Below are positions 44,366 through 53,237 of a DNA stretch of 64,000 nt, piece by piece. How positions within the stretch are numbered: position 1 is the stretch's first letter; each line of letters opens with the position of its first letter. The notes under the pieces were generated by a model. That model saw only the letters and a program-made list of their open reading frames with translations, searched no databases and was not told where the DNA came from. Both the position numbers and the translations under genes were made by a program. Origin of the DNA: Nitrospira sp. (GTDB lineage: Bacteria; Nitrospirota; Nitrospiria; Nitrospirales; Nitrospiraceae); contig CP092081.1 of the NCBI GenBank assembly GCA_022226935.1, positions 2,938,181 through 3,002,180 on the forward strand, given 5' to 3'.

Positions 44366-45499
44366 ATGGCCCTCGCTCCCAACGCGCTCTGTTTCGGTGA
44401 TGGACTGCCGGGGGCCGGTGTGCCCTGCGCCGTCATGCTGGATGGAGAAAGCTTGCGCGTCAGTCCTATGGGGCCGTCGTCGCTCGTGGACCAGATCGTG
44501 GCCTTTGCTGACATGGCGGTTGAAGCCGGAGGGTTGGATCACGATCAGCTGGTGGTGTCGTGGGGAACTGCCTCATCGGCCCGGACGCTGTATGTCAAAG
44601 ATCCCGCCTTGATCGTCGCCTTCCGCCGCGCGGCGCCGCCCGAGTTGACCGCCCATCTTGAGCGGGCAGCCAACCAAGTCCGCCGCGCGCGGCACAACCA
44701 TCGCCTGTTGTGGGGCACGGTACTGGGAGTCTTGACCGGCCTGGGACTGTTGTTCTGGTTTGGCACGGATCTGATGGTTGAATGGGCGGTCGCCAGAATT
44801 CCGATCGAATGGGAACAAAAATTGGGCGAAACCGTGTATCAGGATTTTCTGTCCAAGGAGACCGTACTGAAGGAAGGGCCGGCGGTCCGCGCAGTACAAG
44901 AAATGACGCAGCGGTTGACGGAGAAAATTCCCAATAACCCGTACAAGTTTCAGATCTCCGTGGTGCAAAGCCCTGTGGTGAATGCCTTCGCGCTGCCGGG
45001 AGGGTATGTCGTGGTCTTCACCGGTTTGATGGCCAAAGCGGAAAGCGGCGAAGAAGTGGCCGGCGTCTTGAGTCATGAATTGAATCATGTGTTGCAGCGT
45101 CACGGTATGGAGCGCATGGTCAAGATGCTCGGACTGTCTGCCGTTGTGGGTATTCTGTTGGGGGACCAACAGGGCCTGACCGGCTTGGCAAGGCAGGTGG
45201 GCATGGAGTTGGTGACGTTGAAGTTCGGGCGCGCACAGGAGACGGAAGCGGATGTCACCGGCATTCGACTCTTGTCTGACGCGCGTATTGCACCGGATGG
45301 GATGATCCGGTTTTTTGAACGGCTGTCTGAAAAGGACAAGGAACGCGTCGAAGTGTTTTCTACCCATCCCATGAGCGCGGCGCGTGCGGCACTCTTGAAG
45401 GCGGAATTGGCGGCATTGCCCAAACGAACCCCTGAACCGTTTACCTTCCAATGGAAGACTATTCAGGAGTCGTTGGGAGCGTCTGAACCCAAGACGTAA
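44366..45499 (+). CDS. M48 family zinc metalloprotease, membrane anchored
   Basis: A 377-residue protein. Zinc site HELNH in VLSHELNHVLQRHGMERM and downstream Glu in ETEADVTGIRLL are those of M48 peptidases. The N-terminal part (residues 1-110) is a small cytosolic domain followed by one hydrophobic helix LWGTVLGVLTGLGLLFWFGT; the protease then faces the periplasm. In the family such proteins process membrane or periplasmic proteins (like HtpX or BepA). Its N-terminal cytosolic domain has no named family known to me. Confidence 0.9.
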   Translation: MALAPNALCFGDGLPGAGVPCAVMLDGESLRVSPMGPSSLVDQIVAFADMAVEAGGLDHDQLVVSWGTASSARTLYVKDPALIVAFRRAAPPELTAHLERAANQVRRARHNHRLLWGTVLGVLTGLGLLFWFGTDLMVEWAVARIPIEWEQKLGETVYQDFLSKETVLKEGPAVRAVQEMTQRLTEKIPNNPYKFQISVVQSPVVNAFALPGGYVVVFTGLMAKAESGEEVAGVLSHELNHVLQRHGMERMVKMLGLSAVVGILLGDQQGLTGLARQVGMELVTLKFGRAQETEADVTGIRLLSDARIAPDGMIRFFERLSEKDKERVEVFSTHPMSAARAALLKAELAALPKRTPEPFTFQWKTIQESLGASEPKT

Positions 45500-45511
45500 C
45501 GCGAGGTAGGA

Positions 45512-45997
45512 ATGCGCATCGGAGTCATCTCAGATACGCATGGGCTGTTCGATCGCTCGATCATCCACCACTTTGCGGGTGTGGAGCATATTCTGCATGC
45601 CGGGGATATCGGCCCTGGTGATGTTCTGGCGCAACTCGAACGGATTGCGCCGGTGACCGCCGTGTCCGGTAATGTGGATGGATTCGAGGCCAGCGGGATT
45701 CCCGTGGAGCAGACCGTTGAACTGGCGGGCTATCGTATCGCGCTCTACCACCGTCTCTATGAAGGTGGCCGGCTGACACGGCATGGGAATGACATGCTGG
45801 CCCGCATCCGTCCCGCGGTGTGTGTCTATGGGCATACCCATCAGCCGAAGGCCGAATGGCGAGACGGCGTGTTGTTGTTCAACCCGGGATCCGCCGGACC
45901 GAAACGCTTTCGTCTCCCGCGCGCGGTGGGAGTCCTGCTGTTTCAAAATGGATCAATCGAAACACGGCACATCATGTTAGCCGATCGAGCGGAGTGA
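45512..45997 (+). CDS. YfcE/MJ0936-type metallophosphoesterase
   Basis: A 161-residue enzyme with dimetal motifs in order: ISDTHG, HAGDIG, GNVDGF (GNxD variant) and GHTHQPK, all expected for the small calcineurin-like phosphoesterases that hydrolyse phosphodiesters (including cyclic nucleotides in some members). Starts 12 bases after the M48 stop, so probably the same transcript. Length fits the single-domain family. Confidence 0.92.
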   Translation: MRIGVISDTHGLFDRSIIHHFAGVEHILHAGDIGPGDVLAQLERIAPVTAVSGNVDGFEASGIPVEQTVELAGYRIALYHRLYEGGRLTRHGNDMLARIRPAVCVYGHTHQPKAEWRDGVLLFNPGSAGPKRFRLPRAVGVLLFQNGSIETRHIMLADRAE

Positions 45998-46026
45998 CAA
46001 CAGCAGGCGCTGCGCGGTTTTTTTGC

Positions 46027-46055
46027 TCTACATGCTGCCGGGGGTTGTCTATAAT
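46027..46055 (+). promoter_or_regulatory. Sigma-70-type promoter of the DUF3015 gene
   Basis: TCTACA (46027-46032), 17-base spacer, TATAAT (46050-46055; perfect -10). The leader would be about 58 bases. The T-run at about 46018-46024 just before it could belong to a weak terminator of the phosphoesterase gene. Confidence 0.65.
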
Positions 46056-46119
46056 GAGAGAGGAATTTATGGACAGTCGGTCGGGCGAAATCATTCACTT
46101 GTTGCGAGGAGGAGGACCT

Positions 46120-46629
46120 ATGCTGAGACAATTCATCGTGGCGTTGGGTGTGGTGGCGGTGGCCTCACAAGCCGGGTTGGCGATGGCAGCCAATCCTGAT
46201 ACAGGACCCGGTTGTGGCCTGGGGAAGTTGGCCTGGGCTGACTATAAGAACCAGAAGAACATTGCTCCGCAGGTGATGATGGCGACGACGAACGGCACGT
46301 TTGGCAGCGGGACGTTCGGTATCAGCTCCGGAACGTCAGGCTGTACGAATGATGGTCAGGTCATGGCCGATCAGAAAACCACGATGTTTGCGTTGTTGAA
46401 TTTCGAGAATCTGACGCAGGAAATGGCGCAAGGAAAGGGCGAGCACTTGGCGTCCCTCGCGACGCTGATGGGCGTGCCCAGCGAGCAGCATGCGGCGTTC
46501 TTCGCCTTGACCCAGGAGCGGTATACCGCGCTGGTACAGGATGGTGAAACCTCGTCGGTGGCCTTGGTGAAGACGCTGAATGACGCCGTCTCCAAGAGCC
46601 CCGTCCTCGCCCAAGCCGTCAGTCGCTAA
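46120..46629 (+). CDS. DUF3015 secreted protein
   Basis: A 169-residue protein starting after the strong SD GAGGAGGAGG. Signal peptide (ALGVVAVASQAGLAMAA), then mature GPGCGLGKLAWADYKNQKN, SGTSGCTNDG and EMAQGKGEHLASLATLMGVP, the pattern of DUF3015. The two Cys probably form a disulfide. Function not known. It is adjacent to a DUF4105 gene. In Proteobacteria the two are commonly seen together, which hints at a joint envelope role. Confidence 0.88.
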   Translation: MLRQFIVALGVVAVASQAGLAMAANPDTGPGCGLGKLAWADYKNQKNIAPQVMMATTNGTFGSGTFGISSGTSGCTNDGQVMADQKTTMFALLNFENLTQEMAQGKGEHLASLATLMGVPSEQHAAFFALTQERYTALVQDGETSSVALVKTLNDAVSKSPVLAQAVSR

Positions 46630-46690
46630 TCGAGTCATCGCAGGGCTCCGGTCATCGGCCGGGGCCCTGCGCTGCGTTCTGTCTCCAATC

Positions 46691-48592
46691 GTGCATATTC
46701 TGTTCATCCTCCTGGCCGGTCTGTTTCTCGCGACTTCCATCGAGGCGCAAGAGCCGCCCGCGCCGTACCTGCCCCAGCTCCTTCAACGGGCGCATCAGAT
46801 GCAGTTGGCCAACGAGCGCGAATGGCATCTCCTGCTTCACTATCGAGCGAATCTGTTCAGCGGGTATACGAGTGAGCAGGACGAACCAGGGTTTTTCTTG
46901 TCTCCTGACGGCCAGACCGATCCGCAGGCCGAACTCGACGCGACGCTGACGCAATTGTTCTCGCCGGACCTGGTCGGTCGCTCCAAGCAACCGGCGCAGT
47001 GCGCCTTTGTGGCGCGGTATGCCTGGCTCAAGACGGTACTGTCGTTTGACGACGCGCAACTGCAGCCTTTGAAGTGCGATCGATTCGACGCGTGGTTTGC
47101 GGGGTTTGAGGCGGAGGCCGTCACGCTTATCTTCCCATCCGCCTTCATGAACAATCCCGCGTCGATGTTCGGCCATACGTTTCTCCGGATCGATCAGCGG
47201 GGTCAGACCCCTCCGACCCGCCTCTTGGCCTACACCATCAACTTCGCAGCGGATGTTCCCAAAAACGAAGGACTGGCCTATCCGGTGCGCGGCATTTTCG
47301 GGGGATATCGCGGATATTTCTCCACGATTCCCTACTACCTCAAGGTACAGGAGTATCGGGATATCGAAAATCGCGATATCTGGGAGTACCGGCTCAACTT
47401 CGGCGAGCCGCAAATCCGGCGATTGCTCATGCATGCCTGGGAACTCGGAAATGCGTCATTCGACTATTTTTTCTTTAAAGAAAATTGTTCCTACCACCTG
47501 TTGTCGTTGCTGGAATATGCCGACCCTTCGTTGCATTTGACCGACAAGTTCCGCTTCTGGACCATTCCCGCAGACACCGTTCGCCTGCTCGCGGATCAAC
47601 CGGGCCTGGTGACGGACACCGCGTTTCGCCCTTCGCGTGTGACCCTCATTCGGCGCAAGCGAGAACATCTCACGGCCGCTGAGCATGGATTGGTCAAGCG
47701 ATTGGTACGCGATGCGGCAGTGGCGCAGTCGGATGACGTGCGGAGCTTGCCCTTGCCGCGCCAGGCGTTTGTGCTGGATGTGGCGTCGGACTACGTACGC
47801 TATACAGGTGAACGCGATGAGTCCCAGGCGACAGCGGCCCGCGACCACAACCGGCAACTCCTGACAGCGCGCAGCCTCTTGCGAATTCCCTCGGAGGATC
47901 TCTCGATTCTGCCCTTTGCGACGCAACCGGAATCGGGGCACAAGACCTCCCGCGCGAGTCTCGGCGGAGGCTGGCGCAATAACGATTCTTTTGAAGAGTT
48001 CAGCGTGAGGACCGCGTACCACGATCTGCTCGATCCCGAGCCCGGGTACACGCCGGACGCGCAGATCGAGATCGGCTCGATCAGCCTTCGTCACTACAAC
48101 CGGGCCGATCAGGCGCGGATCGAACGAGCAACCCTGCTGAACGTGGTGTCTCTGTCGCCCATCGATAGCCTGTTTCGTGCGCCATCCTGGAAGTTGAATG
48201 TCGGGATGCAGACCATCAGGCATGGCGAGTGCCGGCTGTGCAGCAACTGGAGTATGAATGGCGGGATCGGGGCTGCCACAGAAACGCACCTTTTGCGGCG
48301 TGAAGTGTTGTTTGCGTTTGCGGAGGTCGAGGGGAATTACAGCCGGGCCTATGAGGAGCGGCATCGTGTGGGCGGGGGAGCATCGGCAGGTTTTTATGCC
48401 GATTTGGCCGAACGCTGGCGGGTGCTGGCGACAGCAACCTATCTGCGGTATGCGCTAGGCGATCGATCCGATGATGTGCGGTGGTCGGCGGGGCAACGGT
48501 ATACACTGGCGCAGAATTGGGCGCTTCGTCTGGACTATAACCATCGGGACCACGACAACGATGTGTTGTTCACGGTGCAGGCGTTTTTTTAG
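46691..48592 (+). CDS. DUF4105 family outer-membrane/envelope protein
   Basis: A 633-residue protein. The start is placed at a GTG (46691) giving the signal VHILFILLAGLFLATSIEAQ; the frame is open upstream but overlaps the DUF3015 gene. The N-terminal half has DUF4105 features with NPASMFGHTFLRID, FKENCSYHLLSLLEYADPSL and a Cys-His-like pair (NCSYH) that looks like a peptidase-type catalytic site (permuted NlpC-like; inference). The C-terminal half is beta-barrel-like, ending in LFTVQAFF. Likely an outer-membrane protein with a periplasmic hydrolase-like domain. Confidence 0.85.
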   Translation: MHILFILLAGLFLATSIEAQEPPAPYLPQLLQRAHQMQLANEREWHLLLHYRANLFSGYTSEQDEPGFFLSPDGQTDPQAELDATLTQLFSPDLVGRSKQPAQCAFVARYAWLKTVLSFDDAQLQPLKCDRFDAWFAGFEAEAVTLIFPSAFMNNPASMFGHTFLRIDQRGQTPPTRLLAYTINFAADVPKNEGLAYPVRGIFGGYRGYFSTIPYYLKVQEYRDIENRDIWEYRLNFGEPQIRRLLMHAWELGNASFDYFFFKENCSYHLLSLLEYADPSLHLTDKFRFWTIPADTVRLLADQPGLVTDTAFRPSRVTLIRRKREHLTAAEHGLVKRLVRDAAVAQSDDVRSLPLPRQAFVLDVASDYVRYTGERDESQATAARDHNRQLLTARSLLRIPSEDLSILPFATQPESGHKTSRASLGGGWRNNDSFEEFSVRTAYHDLLDPEPGYTPDAQIEIGSISLRHYNRADQARIERATLLNVVSLSPIDSLFRAPSWKLNVGMQTIRHGECRLCSNWSMNGGIGAATETHLLRREVLFAFAEVEGNYSRAYEERHRVGGGASAGFYADLAERWRVLATATYLRYALGDRSDDVRWSAGQRYTLAQNWALRLDYNHRDHDNDVLFTVQAFF

Positions 48593-48832
48593 GCTCCTGT
48601 GTGACTTGCGTTTTATGGGAATACCGCAACGTGACGTCGGCCTCTGTATGGCTGGAGTGTGAGATCCTTCTCGCACATTGCTATCGGCCACAATACATTC
48701 ACACGCTCATTGTCGAGTGTGTGATGGGACATGTTCAAGCCAACCATCAACGCATGCGTATGTTGGAGAGTCATTTGGCCCTAGGGTTAGTACGGTTCGG
48801 CGTAATGGTACGTGGTACTTCTGGCTTTACGA

Positions 48833-48861
48833 TTGACAAGCCTGAAGAGGTTACCTATACT
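48833..48861 (+). promoter_or_regulatory. Near-consensus sigma-70 promoter of the TRL-like lipoprotein gene
   Basis: TTGACA (48833-48838), 17-base spacer, TATACT (48856-48861). It lies in the 329-base gap 48593-48921, where I see no gene. The start of transcription would be about 55 bases before the ATG at 48922, leaving a leader ending in GAGAGGGAGG. Expected to be a strong constitutive promoter. Confidence 0.8.
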
Positions 48862-48921
48862 CCCGCCACGTAGAGCCCCAACTTGGTGGGCGCCATCAAC
48901 TAACCTCGAGAGGGAGGACTT

Positions 48922-49248
48922 ATGAAGAAGGTGACCGTCTTGTTTTCTTTGAGCTTGATCAGCGCAGCGTATCTCAGCCTCACCGGTTGTCAGATCGTGG
49001 CGTCTCCGATGGCGGGTGGAATCTACAACGAAACGAAGTACGGCGATGTGGCCACGACCCACAACAGCGCAACGAAGGAAGGCAAGGCCTGCGGCACGTC
49101 CATCCTCGGTTGGGTGGCGACCGGTGATGCCAGCGTCTCGGCAGCGAAAGCGGCCGGCGGAATCACCACAGTGGCGTCGGTGGATCACTCGGCGAAGAAC
49201 ATCCTCGGCATCCTTGGCGAATGGTGCACGATCGTTAAGGGTAGCTGA
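48922..49248 (+). CDS. TRL-like family lipoprotein
   Basis: A 108-residue lipoprotein with lipobox LTGC (LSLTGCQIVASPMAGGIYNE). The mature part has GYGDVATTHN-like KYGDVATTHNSATKEGKACG, SILGWVATGDASVSAAKAAG and GITTVASVDHSAKNILGILG, which fits the TRL-like (tRNA-associated locus) family of small bacterial lipoproteins. Function unknown. It has its own strong promoter and is followed by a strong terminator, so it is a monocistronic, probably abundant, envelope protein. Confidence 0.85.
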   Translation: MKKVTVLFSLSLISAAYLSLTGCQIVASPMAGGIYNETKYGDVATTHNSATKEGKACGTSILGWVATGDASVSAAKAAGGITTVASVDHSAKNILGILGEWCTIVKGS

Positions 49249-49271
49249 TCACGCTTGTTGTCCCTCTGAGG

Positions 49272-49307
49272 AAAGGGTCTTCGGGATTTTCCCGAAGACC
49301 CTTTTTT
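49272..49307 (+). terminator. Intrinsic terminator of the TRL-like gene
   Basis: AAAGGGTCTTCGGG (49272-49285), loop ATTTT, CCCGAAGACCCTTT (49291-49304) plus further T. Perfect 14-base stem beginning 24 bases after the stop; the A-run on the left makes it able to work in both directions. Confidence 0.93.
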
Positions 49308-49334
49308 CTTTCTTCGCCTCTGCCATGGTACGCT

Positions 49335-49976
49335 ATGACGCGTATGTGGTTCCCCCTCCTCTTCATCCTGCTCGCGGCTTTGTTCTGGTCTCCGCTGTCA
49401 GCAGATAGTGCTGAATTCGGTGAAATAGACTTGGGTGGGTACCTCTTGGGGAGCTGGCCTCGTGACCAGCATCTGTTTAATCAGGGGAGCACGGTGCCGG
49501 CGTCCATTCAATCAGGGATTGGCGCGGGCGTAAAAATCGGCTTGTTTCCTCACGCGATGCATCGGATGCTCGGCATCGAGATCGATTCGTACGGCCACGG
49601 CGGGGCGCTGTCGTTTCCCAACACGGCGAACGGGCAGAACAACGGCACCGGTCGATCCAACCTTCTTGTGCTGAATACGATGCTGAACCTGATCCTTCGG
49701 TATCCCGGTGAGATGGTCACGCCGTACATCGGTATCGGCGGCGGCTGGTCACACGGCACTCTGCTCAATCCCAATATCACGGGTCGGGCAGACAAGGATT
49801 TTGATTCGGCTCGCGCCCTGGGATACCAGTATTTGGCCGGAGCGCAAGTTCTCGTGAGTCCGAAAGTATTTGTCTTCGGTGAATATCGCTATTTCTCCGC
49901 GAATTATCACTGGGACGGTCTGGCGGTAGATTTTCGAGCCCATTACGGACTCTTCGGAGTCGGACTGCGTTTCTAA
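49335..49976 (+). CDS. Small outer-membrane beta-barrel protein
   Basis: A 213-residue protein with signal peptide (FILLAALFWSPLSADSAE) and strand-rich barrel: FGEIDLGGYLLGSW, GIGAGVKIGLFPH, MVTPYIGIGGGWSHG, VFVFGEYRYFSANY, ending in YGLFGVGLRF with the C-terminal Phe typical of Omp85 substrates. It fits the eight-strand OMP_b-brl/OmpA-like group. Function unknown. The hydrolase gene begins 6 bases after it, so both may be one message. Confidence 0.83.
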   Translation: MTRMWFPLLFILLAALFWSPLSADSAEFGEIDLGGYLLGSWPRDQHLFNQGSTVPASIQSGIGAGVKIGLFPHAMHRMLGIEIDSYGHGGALSFPNTANGQNNGTGRSNLLVLNTMLNLILRYPGEMVTPYIGIGGGWSHGTLLNPNITGRADKDFDSARALGYQYLAGAQVLVSPKVFVFGEYRYFSANYHWDGLAVDFRAHYGLFGVGLRF

Positions 49977-49982
49977 GCTGCT

Positions 49983-50744
49983 ATGAGCCTGCTCGATCAA
50001 TTCTTTGTGTATCATCCGCATCCATGGGAAGAGCGTGACTGGTCTGCCGCCGGCGGAGTGCCGTTGGAGGATGTGTGGTTTCAGGCCGCCGATGGCACGA
50101 AACTGTTCGGCTGGTACGCGGAGAACTCGGCCGCGTCGGCGCTGTTGCTCTGGTGTCACGGCAATGCCGGCAATATGACCCATCGGCTGGAGAATCTTCG
50201 TGCCCTCTATCGCCAGGGATTGTCGGTGTTTCTGTTCGACTATCGAGGATATGGCAAAAGCCACGGGCGCCCGTCGGAAGACGGTCTCTACCGAGATGCG
50301 CTTGGGGCCTATGACTACCTCACGAAGGTGCGCCGCATCAGGCCGGAACGACTAGTCATCTTCGGCCGCTCATTGGGCGGCGCCGTAGCCGGAGAGCTGG
50401 CGACGCAACGGGCGGCCATGGGACTGGTGCTGGAGTCTTGCTTCCCGTCGATCGAAGCGGTCGCTCGCCACTACTATATGGGATTGCCCATGCACTGGTT
50501 GCTGGGTGCCGCATTTCGATTGGAAGACCGCCTCCCGCATCTCTCGTTGCCCAAGTTGTTTGTGCATGGCGATCGCGACGACATCATTCCGCTGGAACTG
50601 GGCCAACAGGCGTTTGCCGCCGCGAAAGATCCCAAGGAGTGGTATGTCGTGCGTGGAGCCGATCACAACGATGTGCCGTCGGTCGGAGGGCGGGCCTATT
50701 TTGCCAAGCTGTCCGCATTCATTGCCGCTGCCATCGGTCGGTGA
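49983..50744 (+). CDS. Alpha/beta hydrolase (BEM46/YfhR-like)
   Basis: A 253-residue alpha/beta hydrolase with oxyanion-type WCHGNAGNMTHRLENL, FDYRGYGKSHGRPSE, nucleophile Ser in FGRSLGGAVAGEL (GxSxG), Asp in HGDRDDIIP and His in RGADHNDVP. This Ser-Asp-His triad and the sequence pattern match the BEM46/ABHD13 branch. Substrate unknown (acyl or peptide ester). No signal peptide is seen. It follows the barrel gene by 6 bases. Confidence 0.9.
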   Translation: MSLLDQFFVYHPHPWEERDWSAAGGVPLEDVWFQAADGTKLFGWYAENSAASALLLWCHGNAGNMTHRLENLRALYRQGLSVFLFDYRGYGKSHGRPSEDGLYRDALGAYDYLTKVRRIRPERLVIFGRSLGGAVAGELATQRAAMGLVLESCFPSIEAVARHYYMGLPMHWLLGAAFRLEDRLPHLSLPKLFVHGDRDDIIPLELGQQAFAAAKDPKEWYVVRGADHNDVPSVGGRAYFAKLSAFIAAAIGR

Positions 50745-50864
50745 CCTGATAAAAAATCTCCGCAGCTTCTGTATTTTTTCTAGGCAGATTCGGCTCGCTT
50801 GGTAAGATGCGATGGAGCGATCGCGCGGAAGGCCGGAAGATCGATACCTGAGGTCGTCTTCATC

Positions 50865-50893
50865 TTGCACCTGTCCGTATATTCTGCTAGAGT
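50865..50893 (+). promoter_or_regulatory. Candidate promoter of mlaA
   Basis: TTGCAC (50865-50870), 17-base spacer, TAGAGT (50888-50893) with TGC before the -10. Same TGCTAGAGT extended -10 as at leuS. The leader would be about 65 bases to the ATG used here. Confidence 0.5.
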
Positions 50894-50966
50894 GCGTCCG
50901 CTTGCCGCACTGAATGGGCGCGGCGACAGAGTCAAATCTAACATGAACAGCGTTCGACGAGGAGGC

Positions 50967-51953
50967 ATGGTGCATCGGACAGGAGTGCGCGCGAGAAGGT
51001 TCGTGGAGCTGCTGTCGGCAGTCTCGGTTCTAGTCGTGGTGGGATGTGCCGGTGGTCCGTCTCCATCCACGCTGCAGGCCGGAGCCGGAGTTGAATCCGT
51101 TGCGCGAGGGGAGTCGCGGGCTGACGATGCGAAAGCGGTTGAGGTTGCCGCCGCTCCAGCGGTCTCGTCCAATGGGGTGGTCCTGGTCGCGAATAAGAAC
51201 GCTCCGCCTGCGGCTGCAAAGGACCTGCTTGGCGAACCTGAAGAAGATCCGTTTTATGACCCCTTTGCCAGGAGCGACGAGCCCGCAGGGGGCGAAGAGT
51301 ATGATCCCTGGGAACCGGTGAACACCAAAATCTTTGAGTTTAACCGGCAAGTCGATCGGTGGGTGCTCAAACCGGCTGCGCGGGGATACAATGCGGTAGT
51401 GCCGAATCCGGTACAGATCGGCATCAGCAACCTGTTCTACAACATCCGCTTTCCTTCTCGCCTGATCAACAATCTCGCCCAAGGAAAATTGTCCGGTGCG
51501 GGCACCGAGGTCGGCCGGTTTCTCTTGAACAGCAGTTTCGGGCTAGGCGGGCTGGTCGATGTGGCGAAGTATATGGACATCACCACACCGGAAGAGGATA
51601 CAGGCCAGACGCTGGGCTATTACGGGGTGAAGCCGGGACCGTATGTGGTGTTGCCGTTTTTGCCCCCGTTCACGTTGCGTGATCTTGTGGGCTATGTCGG
51701 AGACATCGCACTCAATCCGATCAATTGGCTGGTGTTTCCCATCATCGAAGTGAACGGCATTCCCTCGCTGGTGGCCCATCACAATCGAACCACCTCGTCC
51801 ATCGCTCAAATCGGTGGCCGGGTCGAAGAAATCTTGAATGACCGCTCGTTGAATCTGGAGAAGTTTCAAGGGGTAGAGGAAGCCACACTGGATTTGTATA
51901 CGGCGGTGAAAAACGCCTACATCCAGAAGCGGCGCAATCAGATCCGCGAATAA
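50967..51953 (+). CDS. mlaA: MlaA (VacJ) family outer-membrane lipoprotein
   Basis: A 328-residue lipoprotein. Lipobox in VVVGCAGG; start choice is among ATG 50943, ATG 50967 and GTG 50970, since GAGGAGG lies 1-4 bases before the latter two. After an Ala/Pro-rich linker the MlaA core begins: YDPWEPVNTKIFEFNRQVDR, SNLFYNIRFPSRLINNLAQG, EVGRFLLNSSFGLGGLVDVA, and LGYYGVKPGPYVVLPFLPP. MlaA removes surface-exposed phospholipids from the outer leaflet and passes them to MlaC. No other mla gene is in the window. Its stop is 4 bases from the convergent kbl stop. Confidence 0.92.
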   Translation: MVHRTGVRARRFVELLSAVSVLVVVGCAGGPSPSTLQAGAGVESVARGESRADDAKAVEVAAAPAVSSNGVVLVANKNAPPAAAKDLLGEPEEDPFYDPFARSDEPAGGEEYDPWEPVNTKIFEFNRQVDRWVLKPAARGYNAVVPNPVQIGISNLFYNIRFPSRLINNLAQGKLSGAGTEVGRFLLNSSFGLGGLVDVAKYMDITTPEEDTGQTLGYYGVKPGPYVVLPFLPPFTLRDLVGYVGDIALNPINWLVFPIIEVNGIPSLVAHHNRTTSSIAQIGGRVEEILNDRSLNLEKFQGVEEATLDLYTAVKNAYIQKRRNQIRE

Positions 51954-51957
51954 CGTG

Positions 51958-53148
51958 TTACCCGATGATCGTGAGTTCGCGTCCCACGGTGGCAAAGGCG
52001 GCGACGGCTCGTTCGAGTTGCGCGCGGGTGTGGGCCGCGGAGAGTTGCAGACGAATACGCGCCTGCCCCTTCGGCACGACCGGATAACTGAATCCCACCA
52101 CATAGATCCCTTCCTGCAGCAGTCGGTCGGCCATCCGCGTGGCGATCGTCGCGTCACCCAGCATGACGGGAATGATAGGATGATGGCCGGGCACGAGAGT
52201 GAAGCCGAGCGCCGCCAACTGACCGCGGAGCCAGCCGGCCTGCTCCATCAAATTCATGCGCAAATGGTCGCCTTGCTCGACTAAGGCGATGGCTTTCAGC
52301 GCGGCGGCGGCGATGACCGGCGGCAGGCTGTTTGAAAACAGATAGGGTCGCGACCGTTGTCGTAGCAGCTCGATGAGTTCTTTTCTGCCGGTGGTAAATC
52401 CGCCGGTCGCGCCACCCAGCGCCTTGCCTAAGGTGCTGGTGGTGAGGTCGATCCGGTCAGCCACACCAAAATGATCGGGAGTGCCGCGGCCGCCTTTCCC
52501 TAAGACCCCGGTCGCATGGCTATCGTCCACGACCACGGCTGCGCCGTAGCGGTCGGCGAGATCGGCGATGCGATCGAGTTTGGCCAGATCGCCGTCCATC
52601 GAAAAGACCCCGTCCGTGACGATCATGCGCACCCGGCTCGCGGTGGATTCCGCCAATCGCGCTTCCAGCTCCGTCATGTCGGCATGGGCATAACGCAAGC
52701 GCGAAGCTTTGCAGAGACGAATGCCGTCGATCAGGCTGGCGTGGTTCAGGGCGTCGCTGATGATGGTGTCCCGTTCGTCGAGCAGCGTGTCGAACAATCC
52801 GCCGTTGGCATCGAAACAGGAGCTGTAGAGGATGGTATCCGCGGTGCCGAAAAAGGTGCTGATAGCCTGCTCAAGCCGCTTGTGCAATTCGTGCGTGCCG
52901 CAAATAAATCGCACCGAGGCCATGCCGTACCCGTATTCTTTGAGGCCGTCTGCCGCCGCCCGGCGCACATCAGGATGATTGGCCAGCCCGAGATAATTGT
53001 TCGCACAGAGATTGACGACCTCACCTTGGGCCACGCGAATCTCACTGCTCTGCGGGCTTAAAATCTGCCGCTCGGTTTTATAGAGGCCGGCGGCGCGGAT
53101 CTCTGCCAGCTGCTGTTCGGCGGCTTGCTTCAGGGATGTGTACGCCAT
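51958..53148 (-). CDS. kbl: 2-amino-3-ketobutyrate CoA ligase (glycine C-acetyltransferase)
   Basis: A 396-residue PLP enzyme of the alpha-oxoamine synthase family. Features: [57 protein letters not shown] (Asp-x-x-His-Ala) and the PLP Lys in [13 protein letters not shown]. Start at 53148 ([14 protein letters not shown]) matches Kbl. It splits 2-amino-3-oxobutyrate to glycine and acetyl-CoA, and tdh lies 89 bases upstream on the same strand, which confirms the assignment over other 8-amino-7-oxononanoate-like enzymes. Confidence 0.95.
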   Translation of the reverse strand: MAYTSLKQAAEQQLAEIRAAGLYKTERQILSPQSSEIRVAQGEVVNLCANNYLGLANHPDVRRAAADGLKEYGYGMASVRFICGTHELHKRLEQAISTFFGTADTILYSSCFDANGGLFDTLLDERDTIISDALNHASLIDGIRLCKASRLRYAHADMTELEARLAESTASRVRMIVTDGVFSMDGDLAKLDRIADLADRYGAAVVVDDSHATGVLGKGGRGTPDHFGVADRIDLTTSTLGKALGGATGGFTTGRKELIELLRQRSRPYLFSNSLPPVIAAAALKAIALVEQGDHLRMNLMEQAGWLRGQLAALGFTLVPGHHPIIPVMLGDATIATRMADRLLQEGIYVVGFSYPVVPKGQARIRLQLSAAHTRAQLERAVAAFATVGRELTIIG

Positions 53149-53237
53149 TTTTTCGTGAAACGTGGTGCGTAAAATGTGAAACGGCTGAGGGAACCTCGGA
53201 ACTTTGATCAGTCTCGTGCGACTCTCGATCCCGCCGG

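Noticed and set aside
47456-48364. 302-codon frame opposite the DUF4105 gene
   Set aside because: Antisense artefact; no start site, and composition is typical of such frames.
48601-48873. 90-codon frame in the gap before the TRL-like gene
   Set aside because: It crosses the near-consensus promoter of the next gene and has no SD.
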